NCBI RefSeq assembly: GCF_000517105.1
Contig: NZ_KI912154.1
Span: 1 to 64,000 of the forward strand
DNA: 64,000 bases
Reading direction: 5' to 3'
From: Fischerella sp. PCC 9605
GTDB taxonomy: Bacteria; Cyanobacteriota; Cyanobacteriia; Cyanobacteriales; Nostocaceae
Shown here in pieces: positions 7,874-15,987 of the stretch; positions within the stretch are counted from its first letter, which is position 1, and the number at the start of each line of letters is the position of its first letter. A program made the translations under genes and the position numbers. The notes under the pieces were generated by a model, which did no database searches, was not told the DNA's origin, and was given only the letters and a program-made list of their open reading frames with translations.

Positions 7874-8782
7874 TTACTGTAAGCGTGTCATTTCAAACAA
7901 CTGCTGAGCATTCTTCCCTAAGAAAGCATCAAACAAAACTTGCTTACCCGGTTCTTCTTCAACCATGTAGCGCTGGGCAATTTCGTAATAAGCATATGTC
8001 CACGGAATTTGAATTTCTGTATCAGTGGTATCTTCTAACACTGTGACAATCTCTGTAACTGCTTGCGTCGCTGTTTGTCGCAAACCACAGGCGACATCCC
8101 CTTCAATCTCTGCTTTCATCGGTACACCCAGCTGAGCTAAACTACGAGCAGTAATATCAATATCTGGATATTCTGTTGTGTTTTGACGGTTGATGTAGCC
8201 TGTGAAGTGGTTGACGGCGTAACCGTGCAGCAGTACCCAAGCGCCATACTGAGTGGCTTTATTAACTTTTTCCACTACAGAAATATGAGGTGGTTCCCAA
8301 GGACGAGTAAAAATTTTCTTGAGTTCCTTGGCAAGGCGTTGAGTATCATGTTTAAAAGTATCCATTATTGCTGAGAAATTCAGCAAATTTACGCCACCTA
8401 CAGTTTCGTGGATGAGTTGGATAATTTCTTTCGGCAATTCATCCACAATCAATTCACTAATAAATAACTTAGGCAAGTCAAATTCTTCTTGTTGGGGATG
8501 GCGATAATGACGGGCGTAAACATGGGTTTCATTAAAAGTATATTCTCCTGCCGCCTCGTAACCAAGAGCCTCAGCAAGTTTTCCTAGATACTCAATCCCC
8601 AGGTTAACCTTACCTTGTGGGCTATCCACGGTCATACGTAGAGATCGAAAAGCAATATGATCGTTGGCAACAGTTCCACCCGCATTAGTTATCATTTGTG
8701 CGTAGGTACGGGCGTAACTTACCCTGGTGCTGTATTCTTGCCAAAGTAATTCCCAAAGATAATTAGCAAGTAAGCGCTTCAT
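7874..8782 (-). CDS. DUF1338 protein, putative 2-oxoadipate dioxygenase/decarboxylase
   Basis: 302 residues, DUF1338. Members such as HglS of Pseudomonas turn 2-oxoadipate into 2-hydroxyglutarate with a single iron, in lysine degradation. Candidate ligands here are His42 and His192 (AVNHFTGYI) with Glu267 (YYEIAQR); Arg46 follows His42 at the +4 spacing I recall for HglS. It is shorter than HglS (about 460 residues), so the substrate could differ. Its ATG overlaps the stop of the sensor kinase (ATGA), showing coupling. An aminotransferase and an aldehyde dehydrogenase further upstream fit the same route. Family firm, reaction inferred. Confidence 0.8.
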   Translation of the reverse strand: MKRLLANYLWELLWQEYSTRVSYARTYAQMITNAGGTVANDHIAFRSLRMTVDSPQGKVNLGIEYLGKLAEALGYEAAGEYTFNETHVYARHYRHPQQEEFDLPKLFISELIVDELPKEIIQLIHETVGGVNLLNFSAIMDTFKHDTQRLAKELKKIFTRPWEPPHISVVEKVNKATQYGAWVLLHGYAVNHFTGYINRQNTTEYPDIDITARSLAQLGVPMKAEIEGDVACGLRQTATQAVTEIVTVLEDTTDTEIQIPWTYAYYEIAQRYMVEEEPGKQVLFDAFLGKNAQQLFEMTRLQ

Positions 8783-10698
8783 AGGGGCATCCCAATTTCT
8801 TTATAAACAGTAGCGCAATATTTATGTGTTATGAGAATCTCGATGACAAATTCTGCCCCTTTCCCTGGTGTGGAATCACAGTATAATTTCCCACCATGTT
8901 TTTTAGTAATAATTTGGTAACTGATAGATAATCCCAAGCCAGTGCCTTTGCCCACAGGTTTTGTAGTGAAAAAGGGGTCGAATAGTTTCGCTTGCGCTTT
9001 CTCACTTATCCCCGGGCCATTGTCGGCAATGCCGATTAACACGAAATTATCTTGAATTTTGGTGCGGATGCGAATCTGCGGGGTTGTCATTAGTCCTTTG
9101 TCATTAGTTCTTTGTTCAGAGTTGTGTACCAATGACAAATGACGATTGACAAATGACTCTTCCAAAGCATCGATCGCATTTGTCAGCAAATTCATAAATA
9201 CCTGATTGAGTTGACCTGGATAGCATTCAACTAAGGGCAATTGACCGTAGTCTTTGACAATTTCAATAGCTGGGCGTTTACCTACTGCCTTTAAACGATT
9301 TTGTAAAATCATCAAGGTACTCTCGATGCCTTCGTGGATGTCCACTTTTTTGAATTCTGCTTCATCTAGGCGCGAGAAATTTCGTAGCGACAGCACTATT
9401 TCCCGAATGCGTTCCGTTCCAACTTGCATGGATGTGAGTAGTTTTGTCAGGTCTTCGGTGAGAAAATGAAGCTCACTCGCCTCAATTTCTTTTTGGATTT
9501 CTTCGGAAGGATTAGGATAGTGCTGCTGATAAAGTTGCAGTAGTCGCAGTAAATTTTGAGTATATTCATTAATGTAACTGAGGTTGCCATAAATAAAGCT
9601 GACGGGGTTATTAATTTCATGTGCTACTCCTGCAACCAGTTGACCAAGGCTAGACATTTTCTCGCTTTGAATCAGCTGTGCTTGAGTATTTTGTAGTTCT
9701 TGCAAGGTTTGTTGAAGATATTCATTTTTCAACTTTTGCTGTTGTAATAGTTCCTTAACTCGTTGGATCAGCTGGTTCAAAGAAGATGCTAATATCCCCA
9801 GTTCATCATTTGTTGTGACGGAGGTTTGCAGGTCAAAATTATCTTCCAAGGTAGCTTGCTGGGCTACCTTGGTTGTGGCTTCTAACGGAAGGGTAATTAC
9901 ACGACTGGTGGAGGTGGCTAAGATTGCGGCGATCGCCACTGAAAACAGCATACTTCCCACAATCATCAGCAAGAAAATCACATATGAATTTCTGGAAGCA
10001 TCTTCTGCTTTCCTGTATTCCTCATAGGAAATTTTGACTAAATCAGCTAGTTCATCAGAAATACCATCAAATTTGACGGCTATAGGGCTATTTGTGAAAT
10101 CCAAGAGTAATTTTCTAGCTTTCTCGATTTCCTCTGGCGACTTGAGTTTGGATAAATTAATCTGTTGTACTAGCTTGTGTAGTTGTTGGGCGTATTCCTC
10201 CGCAACATCTATATTGGTTTGTAAAAAACGGGGAACAATTTTAGTATTTACTTCGTCTGCGTCCGAGTCTATAAAATCCTTAAGTTCAGACCAGTTGTGC
10301 TTGATGGTAGCCATATGCCCAAGCACATAGGTATATTCCTGCTGAAACTTTTCTGGCTGTGCGATGAGAGGAATGAGCTTTTGTTGGTGCGTGCGTGACT
10401 GAAGAACACTAATTTGCAGGCGATTGAGCAGTTCTATCATTTCCTGGGAATGATCTTCTTGCTCCCAAGCATTGTGTTGTAGGCGTTCAGCAACGAAAAT
10501 TCCAGTACTCGTGCCAACAACGGCAATACCTAGCGCCACTATATACCCAAAGCTAATCTTTTGACCAACTTTGAGATTGTTCAGCCACTGACTAAACCTA
10601 TTTTTGCAAAGCTTCGAGCTATTTGATACAGGCTCTGAAGAGTGTTTGTTCTTAATATTATCTGAATGATGTGATGAGGATGAGTAATCTGGTGGCAT
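8779..10698 (-). CDS. Membrane sensor histidine kinase (HAMP-HisKA-HATPase)
   Basis: About 639 residues from the preferred ATG; a TTG start at 10782 would add 28 residues and overlap the aminotransferase. Layout: membrane helix near 50, a helical periplasmic sensor of ~190 residues, second helix (YVIFLLMIVGSMLFSVAIAAI), HAMP, coiled coil, then H-box GVAHEINNP, N-box NLLTNAIDALEE, G1 ADNGPGI and G2 GKGTGLGLS. An in-frame insert of about 25 residues (NRHLSLVHNSEQRTNDKG) after the N-box comes from TCATTAGT heptamer repeats at 9086-9158. No response regulator is adjacent. The ligand is unknown. Confidence 0.92.
   Translation of the reverse strand: MPPDYSSSSHHSDNIKNKHSSEPVSNSSKLCKNRFSQWLNNLKVGQKISFGYIVALGIAVVGTSTGIFVAERLQHNAWEQEDHSQEMIELLNRLQISVLQSRTHQQKLIPLIAQPEKFQQEYTYVLGHMATIKHNWSELKDFIDSDADEVNTKIVPRFLQTNIDVAEEYAQQLHKLVQQINLSKLKSPEEIEKARKLLLDFTNSPIAVKFDGISDELADLVKISYEEYRKAEDASRNSYVIFLLMIVGSMLFSVAIAAILATSTSRVITLPLEATTKVAQQATLEDNFDLQTSVTTNDELGILASSLNQLIQRVKELLQQQKLKNEYLQQTLQELQNTQAQLIQSEKMSSLGQLVAGVAHEINNPVSFIYGNLSYINEYTQNLLRLLQLYQQHYPNPSEEIQKEIEASELHFLTEDLTKLLTSMQVGTERIREIVLSLRNFSRLDEAEFKKVDIHEGIESTLMILQNRLKAVGKRPAIEIVKDYGQLPLVECYPGQLNQVFMNLLTNAIDALEESFVNRHLSLVHNSEQRTNDKGLMTTPQIRIRTKIQDNFVLIGIADNGPGISEKAQAKLFDPFFTTKPVGKGTGLGLSISYQIITKKHGGKLYCDSTPGKGAEFVIEILITHKYCATVYKEIGMPL
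9086..9158. repeat. Heptamer repeat block inside the sensor kinase gene
   Basis: Units of the type TGTCATTAGTCCTTTGTCATT followed by the complementary AATGACAAATGAC form a hairpin-like block, as in many intergenic sites of this window. Here the block is read in frame within the ATPase domain, between the N-box and the G1 box. Confidence 0.85.
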
Positions 10699-10775
10699 CC
10701 TAAAGAACCTGAATTGAGTTCTGACGACTTCAACATTAGGATGCCCAATTATTTTGTAATAGTTACTACAGTAAA

Positions 10776-12083
10776 TTAGCAATCCAGATTACTTAACACA
10801 ACCTTAATAATATTTAAGGCAATTTGAATTTGGTCACTATCAATAACTAACGGTGGACAAAAGCGAATTGCTGCTTTTCCACAACCAAGCAACAATAAAC
10901 CATGCAAGAAAGCCTCTTGAAGAATGCGATCGCGCAATTTAGGATCGTAATTACCTTCATCATCAAATAAATCTATCGCCACCATCAAACCTTTACCACG
11001 CGGTAGCGAAACTCTGGGAAACTGCTCATGCAAGCGCACCAAACCAGCTTGCAATAATTCCCCCATTTTGGCAGCGTTTGTCATCAAACCGCTTTCTAGT
11101 AGTTGCAGAGTCGCAAGCCCAGCAGCACAAGCAACGGGATTGCCGCCGAAGGTGGTAGCATGGGAACCAGGCGGCCAGGTCATGATTTCCGGTCGTGCGA
11201 GAATTGCTCCTAGAGGTAAACCACTAGCAATTCCTTTGGCAGTAGTAATAATATCGGGCATGACATCCCAATGTTCAATTGCAAACATCCGACCGGTACG
11301 CCCCATTCCAGATTGCACTTCATCCACCACCATGAGGATGCCATAGCGATCGCATATTTGGCGAATGCGTTGTAAAAACCCATCCTCTGGCACAATATAA
11401 CCACCTTCGCCTTGAATTGGCTCAACTACAATTGCTGCTACCTCTTGTGGTGTTAGCATCGCCGGAAATAGCTGTTTTTCTAGGTAATCGAGACTGGCGT
11501 GAGTGCCATAAGGAATATGTGTCACCCCCGGAAGCAAAGGGCCAAAATTTGCTCTTTGCACTGCTTTGGAACCAGTTAGAGACATTGCTCCATATGTGCG
11601 TCCGTGGAATGCTCCCAAAAAGGCAATAATTAGGGAACGTCCGGTATAGTATCTCGCCAGTTTGATTGCACCTTCATTAGATTCCGCACCTGAATTGGTA
11701 AAAAATACTCTGGCATTACGGGGTAAAGGAGCACGAGAAGCTAACTTTTCCGCCAATTCCACCATTGGTTCATAGTAAAAATCAGTACCCGACATGTGCA
11801 GTAACTTGGCAGCTTGCTCTTGCACAGCCTGCACAACTTCCGGATGAGCGTGTCCTGTGGCAGTAACAGCAATTCCCGCCGTCATATCTAAAAAGACATT
11901 GCCGTCTACATCTTCCACCATACAGCCCTCACCACGAGCCACAACTAAGGGATAGTCACGGGTATAGGAAGGGGAAGTGACAGCGCGATCGCGTTCGACA
12001 ATGTCTCTAGCACGCGGCCCTGGTAAAGAAGTAATTAAACGTGGCGATCGTGGTAAATGCCTGTTAATAGAGATACTTAACAT
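10776..12083 (-). CDS. Class III PLP aminotransferase (GabT/ArgD-like)
   Basis: 435 residues of the acetylornithine/4-aminobutyrate/lysine-6-aminotransferase group. Visible: GSxxxE-type phosphate region FFTNSGAESNEGAIKLAR, AFHGRTYGAMSLTGSK, VVEPIQGEGGY, DEVQSGMGRTGRMFA and the PLP-lysine in TTAKGIASGLPLGA. The donor could be GABA, ornithine, lysine or 2-aminoadipate. Neighbours (aldehyde dehydrogenase upstream, DUF1338 downstream, same strand) favour the lysine/aminoadipate option, by inference. True arginine-pathway ArgD is usually shorter (about 400-430). Confidence 0.88.
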   Translation of the reverse strand: MLSISINRHLPRSPRLITSLPGPRARDIVERDRAVTSPSYTRDYPLVVARGEGCMVEDVDGNVFLDMTAGIAVTATGHAHPEVVQAVQEQAAKLLHMSGTDFYYEPMVELAEKLASRAPLPRNARVFFTNSGAESNEGAIKLARYYTGRSLIIAFLGAFHGRTYGAMSLTGSKAVQRANFGPLLPGVTHIPYGTHASLDYLEKQLFPAMLTPQEVAAIVVEPIQGEGGYIVPEDGFLQRIRQICDRYGILMVVDEVQSGMGRTGRMFAIEHWDVMPDIITTAKGIASGLPLGAILARPEIMTWPPGSHATTFGGNPVACAAGLATLQLLESGLMTNAAKMGELLQAGLVRLHEQFPRVSLPRGKGLMVAIDLFDDEGNYDPKLRDRILQEAFLHGLLLLGCGKAAIRFCPPLVIDSDQIQIALNIIKVVLSNLDC

Positions 12084-12326
12084 AATTTGTTTAGAATTTT
12101 TTCAAGTTAATTTATGATTAAACGTGTAAGTACTGTCACTTGCAGTAACATGTGATTCTTTTTGCAGTGCATTGGAGCAACAACAGGCATCCACCTGTTC
12201 CTACCCTGCGCCCCTTAGGCAAGCTTTGTGTCTTTGTGTCTTTGTGGTGAAAAAAGAATTTATTGAAACACTAAGACACTAAGACACAAAGAGGCTCTTT
12301 TGTATCGCAACCAAGCTAACTATCCA
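12084..12326. repeat. TTTGTGTC / ACTAAGACAC inverted repeats
   Basis: Gap between aminotransferase and aldehyde dehydrogenase. TTTGTGTCTTTGTGTCTTTGTGG is followed by CACTAAGACACTAAGACACAAAG, a large inverted repeat of the same family seen at 17757-17815 and 43140-43200. It could reduce readthrough from the dehydrogenase to the aminotransferase. Confidence 0.75.
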
Positions 12327-13823
12327 TTATTCACGATTGTCAATTTGCGCTCGTTGCAAACTTCCCGAAAAGTCTACATACACAGTCTTCCATTCGGTGA
12401 AAATATCTAAAGCGGTAGTACCTGCTTCTCGGTGTCCGTTACCAGTATGTTTGACACCGCCAAAGGGTAAATGCACCTCTGCTCCGATAGTGGGGCCATT
12501 TATATAGGTGATTCCCGCTTCAAGATCGCGCATAGCAACAAAAGCACGGTTGATATCGCGAGTATATATTGATGAAGAAAGACCATAGTTTGTATCGTTG
12601 AGGACAGATATTGCTTCGTCAAAACTACTAACCTCAATTAATGCTACCACTGGCCCAAATATTTCTTCTTGGGCGACCCGCATTTGGGGTATTACCCGAT
12701 CGAGAATAGTCGGTTGAAAGAAGTAACCGTGTTGTAGTTCTCCCTCGCTAGCTATTTCCCCACCCATTAATACTATTGCTCCTTCCTCACGAGCAATATC
12801 TAAATACTTGCTTACCCGTTGCAGTTGCCTTTCGTTAATTATTGGCCCGACATCAGTATTAGGATCAGTACCAACACCCAAGCGTAACTTACTGGTACGC
12901 TCTTTAAACATAGCGGTAAATTTTTCTTTGATATCCCGATGCAGGATCAGGCGACTAGTAGCAGTGCATCGTTGTCCGGTTGTGCCGAATGCTCCCCAGA
13001 CTGCGCCATCAAGGGCAAGTTCTAAGTCTGCATCTTCCATGACTATTTGAGCATTTTTACCGCCCATTTCCAGACATACGCGCTTGTGAGTACGTCCGCA
13101 GGTAGCGCCAACTTCTGCACCTGTTTCGGAAGAACCCGTAAACGAAACTAAGTCCACGCCAGCATGTGCAACTAAGGCTTTCCCGACTTCTTCACCCACA
13201 CCATGCACCAAGTTAATTACCCCTGGTGGTAAACCTGCTTCGGCAAAAATTTCTACTAGTTTTGTTGCACAGGCGGGGGTATCTTCAGCTGGTTTGAGAA
13301 TGATGGTATTGCCGCACACCAAAGCTGGCATAGCTTTCCAGCAGGGAATAGCAATTGGAAAGTTCCACGGAGTAATGAGGGCGCAGACACCGATGGGCAT
13401 TCGTACCGTCATCGCGAATTTGTTGGGCATTTCTGACGGTGTAGTTTGCCCAAATAACCGCCGCCCTTCCGCAGCACTATAAAAGGCACAGTCAATACCT
13501 TCTTGCACATCTCCCCGTGCTTCTGTCAGGGGTTTACCCATTTCTCGACTCATTAACTGTGCAAGTTCTTCTTTGTATTTGCTCAATAGTTCGCCGACTT
13601 TAAAAATATATTCTGCTCTGGCTGGGGCGGGTACAAGTCGCCAGCTGCGGTAAGCTTGGCGGGCTGCGGCTACTGCTGTGTCCACATCAACCGATGCGGA
13701 ACGCGGGAAGGTAGCAACAACTTCATGCTTGTTGGCAGGGTTGCGGCTTTCTAAGGTAGCTCCCGAAGCAGCACTCAACCATTGACCATCGATGTAATTG
13801 CGACAAGTGAGCGGAGTGGTCAT
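12327..13823 (-). CDS. NAD(P)-dependent aldehyde dehydrogenase (semialdehyde type)
   Basis: 498 residues, complete ALDH. TPWNFP substrate/cofactor entry, GNTIILKPAEDTP, FTGSSETGAEVG cofactor loop, catalytic Glu in LEMGGKNAQIV and catalytic Cys in TTGQRCTATSR are all present. The C-terminal stretch GPTIGAEVHLPFGGVKHTGNGHREAG resembles 2-oxoglutarate semialdehyde and piperideine-6-carboxylate dehydrogenases, i.e. oxidation of an acid with a terminal aldehyde. Together with the aminotransferase it would turn an omega-amino acid into a diacid. Substrate not proven. Confidence 0.88.
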   Translation of the reverse strand: MTTPLTCRNYIDGQWLSAASGATLESRNPANKHEVVATFPRSASVDVDTAVAAARQAYRSWRLVPAPARAEYIFKVGELLSKYKEELAQLMSREMGKPLTEARGDVQEGIDCAFYSAAEGRRLFGQTTPSEMPNKFAMTVRMPIGVCALITPWNFPIAIPCWKAMPALVCGNTIILKPAEDTPACATKLVEIFAEAGLPPGVINLVHGVGEEVGKALVAHAGVDLVSFTGSSETGAEVGATCGRTHKRVCLEMGGKNAQIVMEDADLELALDGAVWGAFGTTGQRCTATSRLILHRDIKEKFTAMFKERTSKLRLGVGTDPNTDVGPIINERQLQRVSKYLDIAREEGAIVLMGGEIASEGELQHGYFFQPTILDRVIPQMRVAQEEIFGPVVALIEVSSFDEAISVLNDTNYGLSSSIYTRDINRAFVAMRDLEAGITYINGPTIGAEVHLPFGGVKHTGNGHREAGTTALDIFTEWKTVYVDFSGSLQRAQIDNRE

Positions 13824-14063
13824 AATTGAGTCCTCCGGCTAATATACTGAAACTTTTGTACTAATTGTACCAATTTTGGTTTGTTTTCTGGGCTGCCGTC
13901 AATTGACAACTCAAAAATTTGTTGCTCATTCCGAAAATATAGTTATCCTGCTTGTAAGTTTTGTCCACTCAGCGGATCAATCGCCCCGTGATTTTTTTGT
14001 CGGTGAAATGTTCGGAAACCAAGACATTATTTATTGTATTTATAAGATAGACTACTTGATTTT

Positions 14064-14067
14064 GGAG
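14064..14067 (+). promoter_or_regulatory. Ribosome binding site of graspetide precursor
   Basis: GGAG seven bases before the ATG at 14075. It supports the start of the repeat peptide over the alternative upstream frame (13876-14103), which has no such site at its start. Confidence 0.7.
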
Positions 14068-14074
14068 AGCATTT

Positions 14075-14461
14075 ATGCATTACGTCCATCCATTTCAACT
14101 TGAACTTCATAGGCTAGAAAATCTGATTGTGCATGTTCAGCACGTCAATAATAAGGAGGTCAATAAAATACCTGATTTTGTCGCCAGCGATCCTCTAAGT
14201 GAACAAGGAAATGATGAAGTTACTACTCAAGCTGTCGGGGAAGAAGGTGGTGATGACAAAGTTACTACCTATGCAGTAGGTGAAGAAGGCGGTGATGACA
14301 AAGTTACTACCTATGCAGTGGGTGAAGAAGGCGGTGATGACAAAGTTACTACCTATGCAGTAGGTGAAGAGGGAGGTGGCAAAGTCACTACCTACGCTGT
14401 CGGGGAAGAAGGTGGCGATCCAATCACTACTCAAGCTGTCGGTGAAGAGGCTGGTTTTTAA
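14075..14461 (+). CDS. Multicore graspetide-type (plesiocin-like) precursor peptide
   Basis: 128 residues. Leader of ~45 residues (with HPFQLELHRLENLIVHV, a likely helix) then six cores: TTQAVGEE at 50-57, TTYAVGEE at 64-71, 78-85, 92-99 and 105-112, TTQAVGEE at 118-125, spaced by GGDDKV or shorter. TTxxxxEE is the known core of group 2 graspetides (plesiocin), where an ATP-grasp ligase joins two Thr to two Glu by ester bonds in each core, often giving protease inhibitors. No ATP-grasp ligase, protease or exporter lies in the window. An insertion-sequence end begins 70 bp past the stop. Motif is direct; modification is inferred. Confidence 0.78.
   Translation: MHYVHPFQLELHRLENLIVHVQHVNNKEVNKIPDFVASDPLSEQGNDEVTTQAVGEEGGDDKVTTYAVGEEGGDDKVTTYAVGEEGGDDKVTTYAVGEEGGGKVTTYAVGEEGGDPITTQAVGEEAGF
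14222..14449 (+). repeat. 42-bp tandem repeat encoding the TTxAVGEE cores
   Basis: Four units with 42-bp period and two with 39-bp period. Third-position changes between units (GTAGGT, GTGGGT, GTCGGG) with conserved amino acids suggest selection on protein rather than recent DNA slippage alone. Confidence 0.85.
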
Positions 14462-14530
14462 CCAAGCGGAAACAATGTGGTGAGTGTTAATCAAGATGGT
14501 TCGATTAATGATAGCCGTCACCCTAAAAGG

Positions 14531-14554
14531 ACGTGAGTTCGATGAACTAAAAAA
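14531..14554. repeat. Insertion-sequence end, shared with MITE at 34898-34982
   Basis: 24 bases starting ACGTGAGTTCGATGAACT match, with one change, the reverse complement of 34958-34981, which is one end of an inverted-repeat element. It lies 70 bp after the graspetide stop and 78 bp before the transposase remnant, so it is probably the end of that element. Confidence 0.7.
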
Positions 14555-14631
14555 CCGCAGGAGGCAGAACAGGTAAGTCTTTCGAGTAGATGTCAAGTGA
14601 GGGTTTGTAATCCCCGCTCATTTTAGTCGTG

Positions 14632-14815
14632 TCAAGCCATTACTGAATTTTTACCCCACTTGACTAATCCTTTAAATACTTTATGTGAGTACGCCCTGGC
14701 TCGATGACAAACTTCAATAGGAGTTGAATCTATAAAGTGCTTCACGCTTACAGAATCTAAATTTAAACCAAAAATTTGAACAGTGCTGATGCATCGCAGT
14801 GGCAAACAAACCTTC
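14632..14815 (-). pseudogene. IS982-like transposase fragment
   Basis: An open stretch without start reads CISTVQIFGLNLDSVSV, then KHFIDSTPIEVCHRARAYSH and KVFKGLVKWGKNS before TGA. DSTP..VCH-R-R...HKVFKG...GK-S is the central DDE region of IS982-family transposases as I recall it. Only ~60 codons survive, so the element is dead. Confidence 0.7.
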
Positions 14816-15200
14816 TGTTCTCTGCTTTACTGAAGGATTTAAAAAAATAAATTTATAACATTAACTATAAGAAAAATTACTTAAAATACCTCGCCGCAAA
14901 AATTTCAAAAGCAAGCATCAATTGAGGTTTAAATTCTGATGAAAAAACTCAAAAAACACAAAAAAGTCAAGGAGTTAGACCCCCTGACCAGAATTTAACC
15001 AAGTTCTACAACACACAACCACACATAACTAGTGAGGTCTACTACTATGTTAAATAAGTTATATGCTTTAGTCTATAGTTACTGCATTAATTGTTACTTT
15101 TCCTAGAAGAAGGGCGATGGTGCATTGCACGGATAGCGATCGCTTTTGGGGCGGCGATGCATCATGATCTAGATGGTGTCTATATTTAATTTCAAATTCC
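14816..15200. other. Gene-free A/T-rich stretch
   Basis: No credible ORF. Short frames exist at 15047-15105 and 15105-15160 but they lack family features. It may be the rest of the decayed insertion element and the promoter of the methyltransferase at 15201. Confidence 0.5.
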
Positions 15201-15923
15201 ATGCCACAGTTATATCCTGGAGAAGTTTTCGCCAACACTACTGATTTTGATATCGGTATTCGCCAACTTTTGCCTCGCTATGATGAAATGCTGGAGGTAA
15301 TTGTTCGTTGTGTACCTTCTAAAAGTCATCGCATCTTAGAACTAGGCTGCGGTACGGGTGAACTTAGTCTCAAAATACTCAACTATTGCCCAAATACCCA
15401 AGTGATAGCTTTAGATTATTCACCGCGAATGCTGCAATTCGCCCAAGACAAGATTGCTCAAGCTAATTATCAAACACGCTGGACTGGCATTGAAGCAGAT
15501 TTTGGCGAGTGGGCTAACAATCCAGAAAAATTTGGTATTAGTGAGAAATTCGATGCTTGCGTATCATCTTTAGCAATTCACCATCTCAACGATGAAATGA
15601 AGTTGAAGCTATTTCAGCAAATTCGTAAAACTTTGCATCAAGACGGTTGTTTTTGGAATGCAGACCCCATCAAGCCAGAATCACCAGCTTTAGCAGAAAT
15701 TTACCAGGCAATGCGAGAGGAATGGGCAACTCAACAGGGAACTACCTTAACAGAAATTCGTAATAAAGTTGGCACAAGCACAAATTACGGATACTCTAGT
15801 CAAGATCAACTAGCTACCTTAGAAGCCCATTTCAAAATGCTATCTCAAGCAGGATTTGAGACAGTAGCAGTACCTTGGAAATATTACGGCTTAGCAGTTT
15901 TTGGTGGTTGGGTATCTAAGTAA
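15201..15923 (+). CDS. Class I SAM-dependent methyltransferase
   Basis: 240 residues. Motif I ILELGCGTGELSL at about 49-61, the acidic end of strand 2 in VIALDYSPRML, and the strand-4 region FDACVSSLAIHHLNDE, all as in UbiE-like class I methyltransferases. The substrate is unknown. It follows the graspetide region but is not of the PCMT type that modifies some graspetides, so a link is not supported by family. Start is the ATG after an A/T-rich leader. Confidence 0.85.
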   Translation: MPQLYPGEVFANTTDFDIGIRQLLPRYDEMLEVIVRCVPSKSHRILELGCGTGELSLKILNYCPNTQVIALDYSPRMLQFAQDKIAQANYQTRWTGIEADFGEWANNPEKFGISEKFDACVSSLAIHHLNDEMKLKLFQQIRKTLHQDGCFWNADPIKPESPALAEIYQAMREEWATQQGTTLTEIRNKVGTSTNYGYSSQDQLATLEAHFKMLSQAGFETVAVPWKYYGLAVFGGWVSK

Positions 15924-15987
15924 GGCAGGGAATAGGGAACTCTTAACTCTTAACAGGGAACATTTTTGATCAAACTCTTGCTAGGGT

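Noticed and set aside
13857-13869. NtcA box (GTAN8TAC) before the aldehyde dehydrogenase
   Set aside because: The site GTACTAATTGTAC has a spacer of 7, not 8, and no proper -10 element could be placed.
14222-14449. CRISPR-like regular repeat
   Set aside because: The repeats are contiguous, lack unique spacers, and encode a conserved peptide motif.
14195-14596. 133-codon minus-strand ORF across the graspetide gene
   Set aside because: It is the complement of the 42-bp repeats, and the plus strand has a ribosome site, a leader and the conserved TTxxxxEE cores.
15201-15923. Methyltransferase as a tailoring enzyme of the graspetide cluster
   Set aside because: It is UbiE-like, not the PCMT-type enzyme known from some graspetide clusters, and a dead IS lies between the genes.
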